Source: Helochares maculicollis
Taxonomy: Eukaryota; Arthropoda; Insecta; Coleoptera; Hydrophilidae
Direction of reading: 5' to 3'
Assembly (NCBI GenBank): GCA_033557835.1
Contig: JAWQRO010000146.1
Span: forward strand, 1-52,478
DNA: 52,478 bases
The notes under the pieces were generated by a model. It saw nothing but the letters and a program-made list of their open reading frames with translations. It made no database searches and had not been told where the DNA came from. The translations under genes and the position numbers were made by a program. Position 1 is the stretch's first letter. The number at the start of each line of letters is the position of its first letter. Below, in pieces: positions 32,231 to 43,819 of this stretch.

Positions 32231-34630
32231 CTGCAATGAACCCAATTCTCGGCAGTGCAGTCCGACTTGAATGAGATACACGACTCGCCCTCATTCTTAC
32301 ATGAATTTCTAGAGTAAAATGCCTTATAAACTTGTTTTAACGTTGGTTCTTACGGAGTTTTATTTTAACAGATTTGAATTTATTTCTATTTTGTGTAAAT
32401 AAATAATAGAAAATGCCAATAATACACTTTCTTTTCTAAATCGTTTCTTAATTCAACTTTTAGCATCTTATTTTGCAACACTATTCATTAGTTAGTTTTA
32501 CACTATTTCCACATAGGCCTTAACCCAAACAAGTCAGCGTGTCTTCTGATATGAAGCAATAGATTTAATATGCTTCTAGTCATTAAATGAAGTTTCCTTG
32601 AGTTATAGTAGATTAAATTAGCTGCATGGAGTCGAACATGTTGAATATAGTAATGCTATGCTCGTGCTTGACGAATTCTAAGCACAAATTTCCTGAGCTA
32701 CATCGATGAAAGTAGAAACTCGGAAATTCAAACTGCCATATCCACTGTACATATTTAAAAAATGCACCTAGTTTAGAGCCAGATGAAAAAAATAGTATAC
32801 TCAGAATGCGATATTGATAAACTAATGCGAGAAAAGTACAAACATAACACATGTATAGCAATATTAATGCAATTTTTTTTTTAAAAGGCGTAGGAAATTA
32901 TTTATTACTTTAGAAATATTAAAACAAAGTATAAGATAATAGATTAGGGCTTTTCTGGTAGACTTTATATAATTGCTAATATTTTATTTCGGGGCCTATT
33001 TTTTAATTTTTTTCACTAGAAATTCTGCATCTGTTTAAGTAAACTCTTTTCACATTCAATTACCTAATATTAAATTATTTACTAGTGATAATATACACGA
33101 TTGTTAAATTTGTCCAAAACATTGTATATTTTATTTACAAGTTTGACTGTTACTTGATTTAATAATGTCTAATATTACTACTTTGCAAGTTATTATATTA
33201 TCAATTATTCAATACAGTAAAATTTCCTCTTTTTATTGGTTTCCATTAAGCAATTCGAAAAATAACATCTTAATTTCTATTGCCACAATATCAAATATCT
33301 AACAAAATTTAATGATGCCTTTTTCCGCAATTTTTCATATGTATGCCTAGCTTGTTTTTAGTTTATTTCTCTATGCGCAACAGATTTAATAAATATATCT
33401 TTCGAATCACTTTTCACTTCAATCTAACAAACATCTTCTCTTTGTAGATTTTCCTGAAATATTTAGCAGCACGCAATTAATTATGAAATGTCTACTTATT
33501 TGCGAGCTTTGAAAGCTAGTGAGTTCATTATCCTGAACGAAAAGCTTGTTATCTTTTATGTAGGAAACAAAAATAAATAATTTCCAGGCAAGGGACGAAA
33601 AAACAAATTTCCAAACCATACAGGTCGTGAATCTAAATTAGTTTATAAGATTTCACCGCGAAATGTACTTACACTCCCTCCTCAAAGCCACATATACTTA
33701 GCCTGAGGCAGCACTGGGTTGCATAAACTCATTAGCTTTCTGTTCATTAAAAAGTCGTGACGTCGCTCACGTAATTTCGAGAAACGACTGCACAAAATTG
33801 GATTTCCCTTTCTTGGCGGAAATTGGTAGCTCCCTAGAAAATACCAGGGGCCGCGTCTAGATGTGTGGATGTATATACGTCTTTGGAGATGGTCGAGTGG
33901 TTTGGAATAGCGAAGGACACTAGAGCAAAAGCGTTGTTCTTATATGACCGCTTAGCCCAGGCGCTATTGGCGATAAGTGGTCCTCGGCTTTTTATCAGCA
34001 GTCTGAAGAGCAAACAGACTTGATTTAACTGTAATAGCTTCTAGATCTGTAAAATAAAACAAAATTCAACATCAAAATAAGCTGGTCGATAAAATGTTTT
34101 TTTTTATATTATATACATTATTATATTATATTACTAATTTCGCAAACATACAAAATCACATGTTTGATTACGAAAACAAGCATTCTGAGCATCAAAAACC
34201 ACTGAAGAAAACGTCTACTACTGTAAATGCATAAAATCTGATGAAATATTTACTATAAAAACCAATAAGGCAAAGCAATGTTCACTTAACAACATGTCCT
34301 TGCGTAGCACTTTTACAAGCCAATTCATTTATGAGTAACCAATAAAGCACAAGCAATAACTGAAACTGCAAAATAGCATTTTACAAAGATATTGTAAAAT
34401 TATAAACACATAGTAACCCATTTGAAAATGATATTATAATATATATTAAGACAAGTCCTTAAATAAAGTAACTCAATTGGACATAGCTTCTAAATATAAG
34501 AAGAAAATTCACATATTTGAAGAAAATATGTCCTATTCAGCATGAGTGATTACGATCCGAAGCCTGTATAAAGAAGAATGATTTAGCGACATTTCGCGAC
34601 AAATCTTCGGATAAATATAGTAATTTGAAT
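32231..34630. other. AT-rich non-coding stretch
   Basis: I see no gene. A moderately GC-richer patch at 33660-34000 contains a Pol III A-box-like TGGTCGAGTGG near 33891, but no B box or tRNA fold. An isolated splice-donor-like GTAAGTACATTT on the minus strand near 33670 lacks a convincing coding exon beside it. Confidence 0.4.
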
Positions 34631-34639
34631 ATAATTCAA

Positions 34640-35700
34640 ACAATAAAAAAGACATTGACAATCGGTACATGGAACTCGTAGATAATAAGAAAAAAGTACA
34701 ATAAAGTAGTACATGAACTGGAAAAACTAAGTTACGATTTGCTACAGATATTAGGATGAAAAATATGGAGCCAAAAAATATGAGAGAATATGTCCATTTC
34801 TATAATGACGTGTTGTAATAAACGAAAGCAAAATATGAAATATTCCTCCTAGTACACAGAAGAGAGATGAAAATTATTGCGTTATGCGAAGTAGTAAATG
34901 ATACTCAATATAACATTTTGGAAACAAGTATAGCAAACATTGAGATGTATCATCATTAATAAAAATAGTAACATTAAAGGCATGTTCTACCAGAAACTAA
35001 ACAACCAAATAATTAATAAAAGAACTTGTAAGCAATGAATTTTAATTGGAGATTTCAACTCAAGAACTGAAAAAACATACAACGAACAAACAATTGGAAA
35101 ATTAAGAAAAAAATGATGTATAACAATGTTAACAATCTTTTTATAAAATGGACATCTGTTATATAAGGAAACCATTTTTTTTGTACCTTAAAATAATACA
35201 TCCCATAGAAAACTACCGAAATGGTCGCAGCAATCTGCAAATGAATTAATAGGTAATAATCAAACAATCTCTTCATAAAATGGACAAAGAAAGCATTTCT
35301 TTTTACCTTAAAATAATACATTCCACAGAAAGCTACGGAAAATATTGCAGCAATGTGCAATTGAATTAATAGATAATAATTTTAAATTCATTAAGAGAAA
35401 GCTTGTCTGTGAGAAGGAATTTTATTAGTTCACACTTTTTGCAGTCGAAATTTTTGCACAACATTGATATTATTAAGTTAGACAATTTAATAAACTGTTT
35501 AGATACATTTTTTCAGTAAAACTATTGATTATGTAATTGATTGATTGCGTATGCAGCAGGTGTAAATTTCCAATACACCCACATCAAAATATAGATTGAT
35601 TAAGCATCCTTTTGTTGTCAATTACGACAGCTATCGTTTGCTGCTTTTAATTACGGCAAGTGAACCTATTAACTCTTATAGGCCCTTTGTGCATTTTACG
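34640..35700 (+). pseudogene. Decayed non-LTR retrotransposon endonuclease domain, copy A
   Basis: In broken plus-strand frames I read TIGTWNS near 34656, the N-terminal block of apurinic-like endonucleases of RTE/CR1-type elements, then VVHELEKLSYDLLQIL near 34700. ILIGDFNSRT at about 35040-35070 is the GDxN catalytic block. Past it, NNLFIKWT-like sequence follows. Stops are frequent, so the domain is dead. From 34962 onward the sequence is repeated in direct orientation at 38707-39320. An internal 132-bp tandem duplication (starting at 35131 and 35263) is present here but single in the other copy. Confidence 0.6.
35131..35390. repeat. 132-bp tandem duplication inside endonuclease relic A
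   Basis: AACAATCT followed by ATAAAATGGACA, TACCTTAAAATAATACAT and TGAATTAATAG recurs at a 132-bp offset. The second copy matches fragment A' at 38,870-39,000 better than the first does. The duplication therefore arose only in copy A, or was lost from A'. Confidence 0.8.
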
Positions 35701-38700
35701 AAACCTTGCTGAAGTCTCTGGATTGACAAACAACCGAATGAGTAATCGCACTTTTTTTCTATACCGTTGACCCTATCTCGAATTTCGTTGCACCAATGAT
35801 ATTACCTCGTCAATATCTAGTTATAATTATTTATGTTCAACCTCGTAAAACCAACGATAACCAAGATATTGGTGACCGGACGAAAATCGCGAAAAAAAAT
35901 GGCGATTTTGCGAAATTTTAGCGGCCGTCGCAGACAACGCAGAGAGTAACGATTTAAAAATTCTCAAACAGGAGGCCGAGGGCAACATAACGGTGTAAAA
36001 ATTGTGGCCGTAGGACGGACATTAAAGATGTTCATTTTTCGCCTTTGTAAGGGGTAACGAAAAGTTCGATTTTCGACCGACTTCGTTACAGAGCACAAAC
36101 AATGCAAAAATCGTCGTGATCGGACGCGAACTGCGGCCAGGAGAGGGCGCCGAAGTTAGCGGTTCGCGACAGTCGATACTTCCAGGCGCCTAAAGGTTTT
36201 TGGCGATTTGCGGGCCTCCTGTATGTCCCAGACCCCTACTATTGCACATAAAAACAATCGTCTCGACGAGGCGGATCCAACGGTGCCACCCACTACCCTT
36301 CACGGGGAGTTTCGTTGAAATTTTTAAGAATAAGGGGCAAAATGGAAAAGTCCCAAAATGGCCGTATCTCGGCTTACGGTAAGAATTTCGCGATGATTAT
36401 TACACCTTTGTAATCTAGAGGTCCGAAAGCAACGACTCAGGTGGTTAGTTTGCGAGAATTCGCGAATTTAAAAAAATCATAAAAATCGCTCTCCAGCCCA
36501 AACCGCTGCAGATAGCGAGGAACCGCTAGTACCGTCGGACAGCCAACGTCCCCCCTCCCCATCCATCGATGCCGGTTAGAGTCGCTTTCACGAGAAAAAC
36601 TTGTTTGCAAAAACCGAAAAAAGTTGAACCCCCGGGTATTGACGAAATTTCAGGATTTACGAACTTCATCAGAAAAAAAATCATAGCGTCCGAACGGGAA
36701 GTGCTTGATCGGCGATTCTAGTACCGTTGAATTTGTCTTATCAAGGCGCATCCAACGACACTATTTAGAAGACGCTGACTAGAAAAACAAGTGCGCCACG
36801 ACGCCCGGAGGGTCGACCGTCGGGAAACAGTTTTTCCCACTTTTTTTCCATACGCTTGGTCCTAGCTCGAATTTCGTTGCACCATTGATCTTATTTCGTC
36901 AATATCTCGTTATAATTATTTTATGTTCAACCTCGTAAAACCAACGATAACCGAGATATTCGCGACCGATCGAAAATCGCGAAAAAAATGGCGATTTCGC
37001 GAAACTTTGGCGCGCTCTAGCGGCCGTCACAGGCAACGTAGAGAGTTCCGGTTTGAAAAACTTAAATCAGGACGCCAAGGGCAATAAAACAGTGTAAAAT
37101 TCGCGGCCTAAGAACGACCATTAAGGATTTTCATTTTTCGCCTTTGTAAGGGGCATTGCACTAGTAACGAAACGCTCGAATTTCGGCCAACTTCGTTGCA
37201 GAGTGGCCGTATCTCGGCTTCCGGTTGGAATTTCGAAACAAAACTTGCACCGTTGTAATTGGGAGGTCCGAAAGGACTGACTCAGGGGGTTAGTTCGCGC
37301 GAATTTCTAAAAATATAAAAATCGCTCTCCAGACCGAACTACTGCAGATAGAAAGGAACCGCGACCACTGTCGGACAAACAATGCCCCCCCCCATTCATC
37401 GATGCTGGTAAGAGTCGATTTCACGCGAGAAAAAAGTTTTCGTTAAATATTGGAAAAAATTGAACTCACGGGTATTGATTAAATTTCAGGATTTTCGGGC
37501 TTCATCAGACAAAAAATCATAGCATGCGAATGGGAAGGGTTAGAGCCGCAATTTTGACACCATTAGATTTGTATCGACAACGCGCATCCAACAAAACCTA
37601 GCTAAAGTATCTGGATTGACAAACAATTGAGTAATCGGGCCTGGAAAGCCGGCCATCGGCAAACAGTTTTCCCCACTTTCTTTCTATTCCGTTGAACCCA
37701 GCTTAAATTTCGTTGCACCAATGATCTTATCTCGTCCATATCTAGCTATTATTATTTAATGTTTGACATAGTAAAACCAACGATAATCGAGTTATTGGCG
37801 ACCGGTCGAAATTCCCCAAAAAAAAAGTGAATTTGCGAATTTTTGGCCACCTCTAGCGGCCGTCACAAGCAACGTAGAGAGTTATGGTTTAAAAATTCAC
37901 AATCAAGGCAAAACGGTGTAAAGTTCGCGGCCATAGGATGTCCATTAAAGATTTTCATTTTTCGCCTTTGTAAGGGGCAATTACACTGGTTACGAAACGT
38001 TCAAATTTCGGCCGATCTCGTCGCAGACCTAACGTTTAGCATCGCTAGATTTGTCTGGTATCCCCGATAATAACGGTGCCAGAAACGTTGCGATCGGACG
38101 CGAACCACGGCCTCCAGAGGGCGCCGAAGTTACCGCCTCGTGACAGTGGATAGTTGCAGTCGCATAACGGTTTTTGACGATTTCCTCGGCCCCCAGGCGT
38201 CCCAGACCCCTAGTGTTGCTCGTAAAATAATATTCTCGATTAAACGGATCCAATGGCTTTCACAAAGACCCTCCACGGCCACTTTCGTTGAAATTTTTAG
38301 TTTTTGGGGGCAAAATGGGAAAGTCCTAAAACAGCCGTATATCGGCGTCTGGTTGGAATTTCGAGACGAAACTTGCAGCGTTGTAATCGGGAGGTCCAAG
38401 AGGACCGACTCATGGAAATAGTTTGCGAGAATTTGCGAATTTATAAAAACATCATAAAAATCTCTCTCCAGCCCGAACTGCTGCAGATAGAGAGGAACCG
38501 CGACCACCGTCGGACGGATCACGTCACCCGTCTATCGATGCCGGTTAGGGTCGATTTCGCGAGAAAATCTCCGGGTATTGACGAAATTTCAGGATTTTCG
38601 GGCTTCATCAGAAAACATGTTATACCATCTGAACAGAAAGGGCTAGGGCGCGATTTTGGTACCGTTGGATTTGTCTCGACGAGGTGCATCCAGTGAAAAT

Positions 38701-38706
38701 TTGCGG
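35701..38706. repeat. Three tandem ~1.1-kb GC-richer repeat units (U1-U3)
   Basis: Approximate units are U1 35701-36756, U2 36757-37592 and U3 37593-38706. Anchors such as AATTTCGTTGCACCA occur at about 35781, 36870 and 37706. U2 lacks a roughly 264-bp segment that lies at 36095-36358 in U1. All units carry a TAAAACCAACGATAA block, a TTTCGCCTTTGTAAGGGG block and an ATGCCGGTTAGAGTCG-like block. Base composition is visibly richer in G, C and CpG than the flanks. Open frames of up to 130 codons occur on both strands of U3, but they are not conserved between units, so I do not call genes. The nature of the repeat is unknown (satellite or part of a transposon). Confidence 0.88.
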
Positions 38707-39320
38707 AAAATAGTGACATTAAAGGCATGTTCTACCAGCAACTAAGCAACCAAATAAAGAATACAAGAATTTGTAGGCAATGAATTTTAATTGGAGATTT
38801 CAACTCAAGAACTGACAAAAAGTACAACGGACAAACATTTGGAAAATTAGGAAGAAAGTGTGGTATAACAATCTTAACAATCTCTTCATAAAATGGACAA
38901 AGAAAGCATTTCTTTTTACCTTAAAATAATACATTCCACAGAAAGCTACGGAAAATATTGCAGCAATGTGCAATTGAATTAATAGATAATAATTTTAAAT
39001 GCATTAAGAGGAAGCTTGTCTGTGAGAAGGAATTTTATTAGATCACACTTTTTGCAGACGAAATTTTTGCACAACATTGATATTATTAAGTTAAACAATT
39101 TAATAAACTGCTTAGATAAATGTTTCCAGTAAAATTATTGATTTTATAATCAATTGATTGCGAATGCAGCAGGTGAAAATTACCAACACACCCACATCAA
39201 AGTATAGATTGATTAAGTATCGTTTTGTTGTCAATTACGACAGTTATCCTTTGCTGCTTTTAATTACGGCAAGTGAACCATAACCTATCAACTCTTATTA
39301 GGCCTTTTGTGCATTTTACT
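38707..39320 (+). pseudogene. Decayed non-LTR endonuclease fragment, copy A'
   Basis: A direct-orientation duplicate of 34962-35700 without the internal 132-bp duplication. It begins at AAAATAGTGACATTAAAGG and ends at TTTGTGCATTTTAC. The ILIGDFNSRT block is readable at about 38782-38812. Similarity is high across the whole length, including long non-coding parts, so the duplication is younger than the decay of the endonuclease frame. Confidence 0.75.
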
Positions 39321-42300
39321 AATTGTAGGGCGATGATTGACAATAGCGGTAACAATTGAGTCAACCAAATCGGTTCAGCAAGTAATCAATACATTTTATT
39401 CAGTACAAATCAAGTTTACTTGCGAATTTAATTGGGAAAAGGAAAAACAAACAAAATTTAAATGACTACATATGAAATTTACTCAAACTATTTTTTCTGC
39501 GGAAATGTTTTTGATAAGGTTCTCAATTACCAAAAATCAATCTAGATCGTCAATTGATGGATGTAGAATTGTATATTAATATTTATTGGATTTATGACAT
39601 TTCCTTTGAAGTTTCGTTCAGTGTACGTAAGTAATTAAAATTTCATATACAGCAGAGTTATAGCTGGAAATGAAATGCACAATTAAGGCGCAATATTAAA
39701 AGCACATTTTAACTATGTTTATGTCATTTAATTGAAAGAGGTCTACGTACTCTAAAAAACACTTATCATTAATATATTTTTTTGCTAGACTGGAGTTTTT
39801 GATGTTTAGTAAAATGTTTGAAATATCACTTCAGGTTTCCCTGCCTCCAGTACTTCTGCACACAGCAAAAACTTATAGAAGCGGAATAAAATGGTGCTTG
39901 TGTCATTGAGAGTAGTTTGAGCTATATTTAACTAAATCATAACTTTCGTTCTACTATGAACTAAGCTCATAAAAATAAACAAAGATAAACAATTCCTACG
40001 ACCTTTATAAATTCAGTAAGGATTTATTTAAATATCATACTGATATTTCAATTATGGACTGAGGATTTACAGCCATATTGCCCACATTTAATTTTGAAAA
40101 GCACACTTACATACTAGCAGTACCAAAAAGATGTAAATATTTTTCTTATAATGATCTTACAGTTTACATTTGTATTAAAGCGCCAGTATTTTTTGTTGTT
40201 AGGCAATTGCTTTATACGGCATTATGTTCGTAAAAACCACAAATATCTATCTATGTACATACCTATACCCAAAAACAAAACTACCTACATAGAAATACAA
40301 GAGACCATTTTCTATGTTTTAGCAAAAGCATAGTGTCATCACACCGAGTCTCTTCAGGCTTACATATTTGCGTGAGCGTTCAAATTGCCTCTTTGTGCCC
40401 GGCAAATATACCGGCACCAGGGTGGCTCGCCGCGAGCGGCTCACTTCAGGTTTTCAAACCCCATCTACTTTAGGGAGCCTTAGCTCAAGGCGTGTGGCTC
40501 ACCTGCCATTAGATATTTATTTTCAATCCTATTTAAACAAAAACAACTGTGGAAGCTTGAGCAGCAATAATTACCCATGAAACGGAAAGAAAAAAGTAGT
40601 GAACATTTTTAAAATGAACAATGATTTAAGTCATAGCAATATAATTTCGACTGTGAAAGAAGAGACAAATCTTTATTTTGCATTCTTGTTTTACACGGTG
40701 TGTCTACTTAAACGTAACAAGTAAAATACTAATAAATGATCGTAGACAATTACTATTGCCAAAATTCAGCAGAATATCTACTATACAACATAGTGTTTCG
40801 CTCAACTTTTATTTCAGGTGTGCAAAAATTAATCCACTTAAAAACCGTTTCCTTTGTTCTTCAGTTTATACCCCAAATAGAGATAAAATAAAGTGCACAT
40901 TTTTCAAATTGTAATTTAGGAATGAAGCGCCTACGGTATTTTTATGTCCTTTGTTTTCGACGAGTAATTCGTACGCCAATAGAAAAAGAAATAAAACAGA
41001 TTTTTTATAAGGTTAAAAGCAGTATGTACAACCTTTCCACTACTTACACAGCAGTTTATTAGTAGGGCTGTAAACTTTTACAGCACATGTACGTCGGCAT
41101 TCGTTCCCCGTTGTTCCATTATTACGTTGCGACAGCAATGCTACTGTCTCGGTTGCGTGCCCAGAGATTGCTTCTTCCGTCTTCCAGAATCTTGAGTGAT
41201 GACTTCTGTATCTAAGCCCGCAAAATGTGTCCCCTAAATATATATTTGGCTTCCCGTTATGTGACAACGGCGAGGCTAAGCCCACAAGATGCGACCTCCC
41301 CGCATCATACTTAAACCGATGCGATATCTTCCGCACCGGAAACGCGGTCATTTGAAACGAAGATTACGATAGTTAACGGATAGAGAATAGCCCACATACC
41401 CCTTTGGCCAATTTTTTCAGATAAGAGGAAACCAAGAAGTTGTAAGGAGGAAACATACAAACATGTGAGTGTGTCGTATCGATTCCCCCCTTTAAAAAAC
41501 AAGCGACTAACGATCGGAAAAACCGACGACGTTTTCCGAATTGGCGAACATGGCGTTCTTATCGTGGTATCAAATTCTCATCAGGGAAGCGACTGTCTCA
41601 CATTTCTATGACTATAAATATTTTCGAGAGTTTTCTGATAATTTGTGACGCATTGCAGTTAGAGAGGTATTACCTTGTGTGTGAATGTGTGTGATATTTG
41701 TGACGCCTCGTGTATTCCGACGAATAATGATAGAATCCATCAATACCTAGATATGTGTCAGAAAAATGTTGCAGCATGAAAAATTACATGGTGGGTGGAA
41801 AGAGATGTTTCTATAATTACGTTTGGGGTCAAGAGCATGCATAAAACGACTAGGCATTAATATAGAAATTAGCAATTTGCTTTAACTAGCTTCATAAATT
41901 TCCTTGTCTCTTATATTGTAAATACAAAGATTACAATTCATATGTCAACTGTACAAAACATAATTTTAATTGCAAGATTTAGTAATTAGTCCTAATTTAC
42001 TTAATAAAGTAAAATGTATCCAGACGCAAACAGGTCATCATGGCCTTAGCGATGAAACTAACTCCAAAAATGTTCATACCGAGACTGTGTTATAACTTTT
42101 AGTACTAGAAATGATATGGTATCAAATTTCGCATTTAATTGAATCATGAAGGAAAGAAAATTTTAAATTCACCATCAACTTATACTAATAAACCCTGTCA
42201 ATATTATAGAAAATAGATTACTAGACGGGCAAGAATTGATTTCCCATCACCTACTTGAAAACACAATCAAATCCAAATGTCTGGCTTAATGTATCTCATC

Positions 42301-43740
42301 AATAATATGTTCAAAGCTTCACTTCATGAAACACTTCGGAACTATGCATACACGGATCGTATTTTTCAAACAAAGTTCGACATTTAAAATTTATCAAAAG
42401 TCTAGTTCAGAATACATGCATATGTATGCAGCGCAAACCTCAGAGAAACACTTCGAATATACTCATTTGCTCTCGTAGTTTATTCGTTCCGGTTAGTTTT
42501 TAATAATCACGCTTGACAAACTTTTCACACATTGTATACCAAAAGATTCATGAAGTAAGACAATCTTTGTAATTAATGTTATGCGGACACAAAAATTTCC
42601 ACCTATACTTTATAAAACTACATGCGAAAGATCAATAACAGTATTACAGTTTTAAATAAATACATCGATAAAACTTTATTGATACAGCGTGAATACCAAA
42701 ACTTAAAAAGGGTGGTAGATGTAAAAAGTTGAAAGCGATAGGTTTTTGTTTGAACCATCTGTCCTAATTAGAAATAATAATGGTGCAGCTTAAGAGCCAC
42801 TGGTAAAATGGATCGAATATATACATTATAAATCTTTATAGTTCTTTCAAAAACTCATCTACTCTTAAAATACCCGAATTAAAAAACGACGAAATTCGTT
42901 CACTATTTCCGATTATGTAAATTCGCTAAGCTGGGATAGCTATTTTGTTTATGCCTTATTTAAAAAATGACGTTTATATTTAGATAGAAATCACCTGAAC
43001 ATGTGAAACATGAAATAAGAAAGAATCTAAAAATTAGAGCTAGACTACTTTTGAAACAAGGTAACAGCACAATAAATTACAATCGCAGGGGCAAGAGTGG
43101 CGGCGCATGTTTGCTCGGTTTTTAAGTCGACATATTAAATTCAACAAAAGTTATTAATATATTAAATTTTAAATATTTTACAAATTACGTATGACAAAAT
43201 TAAGCAAGTTCCGCATTTTTCTAATTAAAGTTTTTTGAAGTCTCTGTTCCCAATGAACATACTGCAATTACTAGTGTGCTTAATATTTATACAAAATATT
43301 TATAGGCTTGAACCACTTTTAACGCGTGTAGCCACGAAAACATTGGACTTTTTCTGAGGGATGTTAATTGCTTAGCAACTTTTGTAAATCTTGCTAGGGA
43401 GTAGATGCTCAAGTTTAAAAAGTCTTTTCCTAGAACCGAGCAAGTGAAAAATGTATGTTTTAGTTCAAACTCATTTAAATTTACTATTATAATGCATAAA
43501 CTGCGTTTCAAGTGTCTTTTCATGCTATTTGTATTTGCAACAGACCTAGAATAAAATACTATTTGACCGACCCATGGAAGTTCATTTACCCATTCCCTCG
43601 ATATATGTTATCACGATTTAGAGACATTTTCTTTTAATGTAAGTTAGTCGGTAATATCGTATGTTGAAAGTAATTAAATAACAAATCATGAAACTTGAAA
43701 CAAATTTACCATGCAGTGAATTTAAAGCGCTTTAGAAAAT
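39321..43740. other. Non-coding stretch with GC-richer islands
   Basis: I see no gene. Two GC-richer patches, at about 40360-40510 and 41040-41560, differ from the AT-rich surroundings. The second contains a 103-codon minus-strand frame (41040-41351) of unknown character. Both could be promoter or conserved non-coding DNA, or fragments of an unrecognised repeat. Confidence 0.4.
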
Positions 43741-43742
43741 GC

Positions 43743-43812
43743 CATATACATATATATGTATATATATACATATACATATATACGTATATATATATATATA
43801 TAAACATATATA
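43743..43812. repeat. TA-rich microsatellite with CA/CG variants
   Basis: About 70 bases of TA/TATG/TACA alternation, followed by a short ACACAC run. Compound simple repeat. Confidence 0.9.
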
Positions 43813-43819
43813 TAAACAC

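Noticed and set aside
33660..33760. Splice-donor-like GTAAGTACATTT on the minus strand
   Set aside because: The adjoining sequence is interrupted by stops in the frames tested and has no recognisable product.
33885..33980. Possible tRNA or tRNA-derived SINE head, because of an A-box-like TGGTCGAGTGG near 33891
   Set aside because: No B box (GGTTCRANTCC) or cloverleaf follows at the right distance, and no poly-A or repeat structure is visible.
38130..38696. Two overlapping 130-codon frames on opposite strands in repeat unit U3
   Set aside because: Neither frame is conserved in U1 or U2. They are explained by the GC-rich composition of the repeat.
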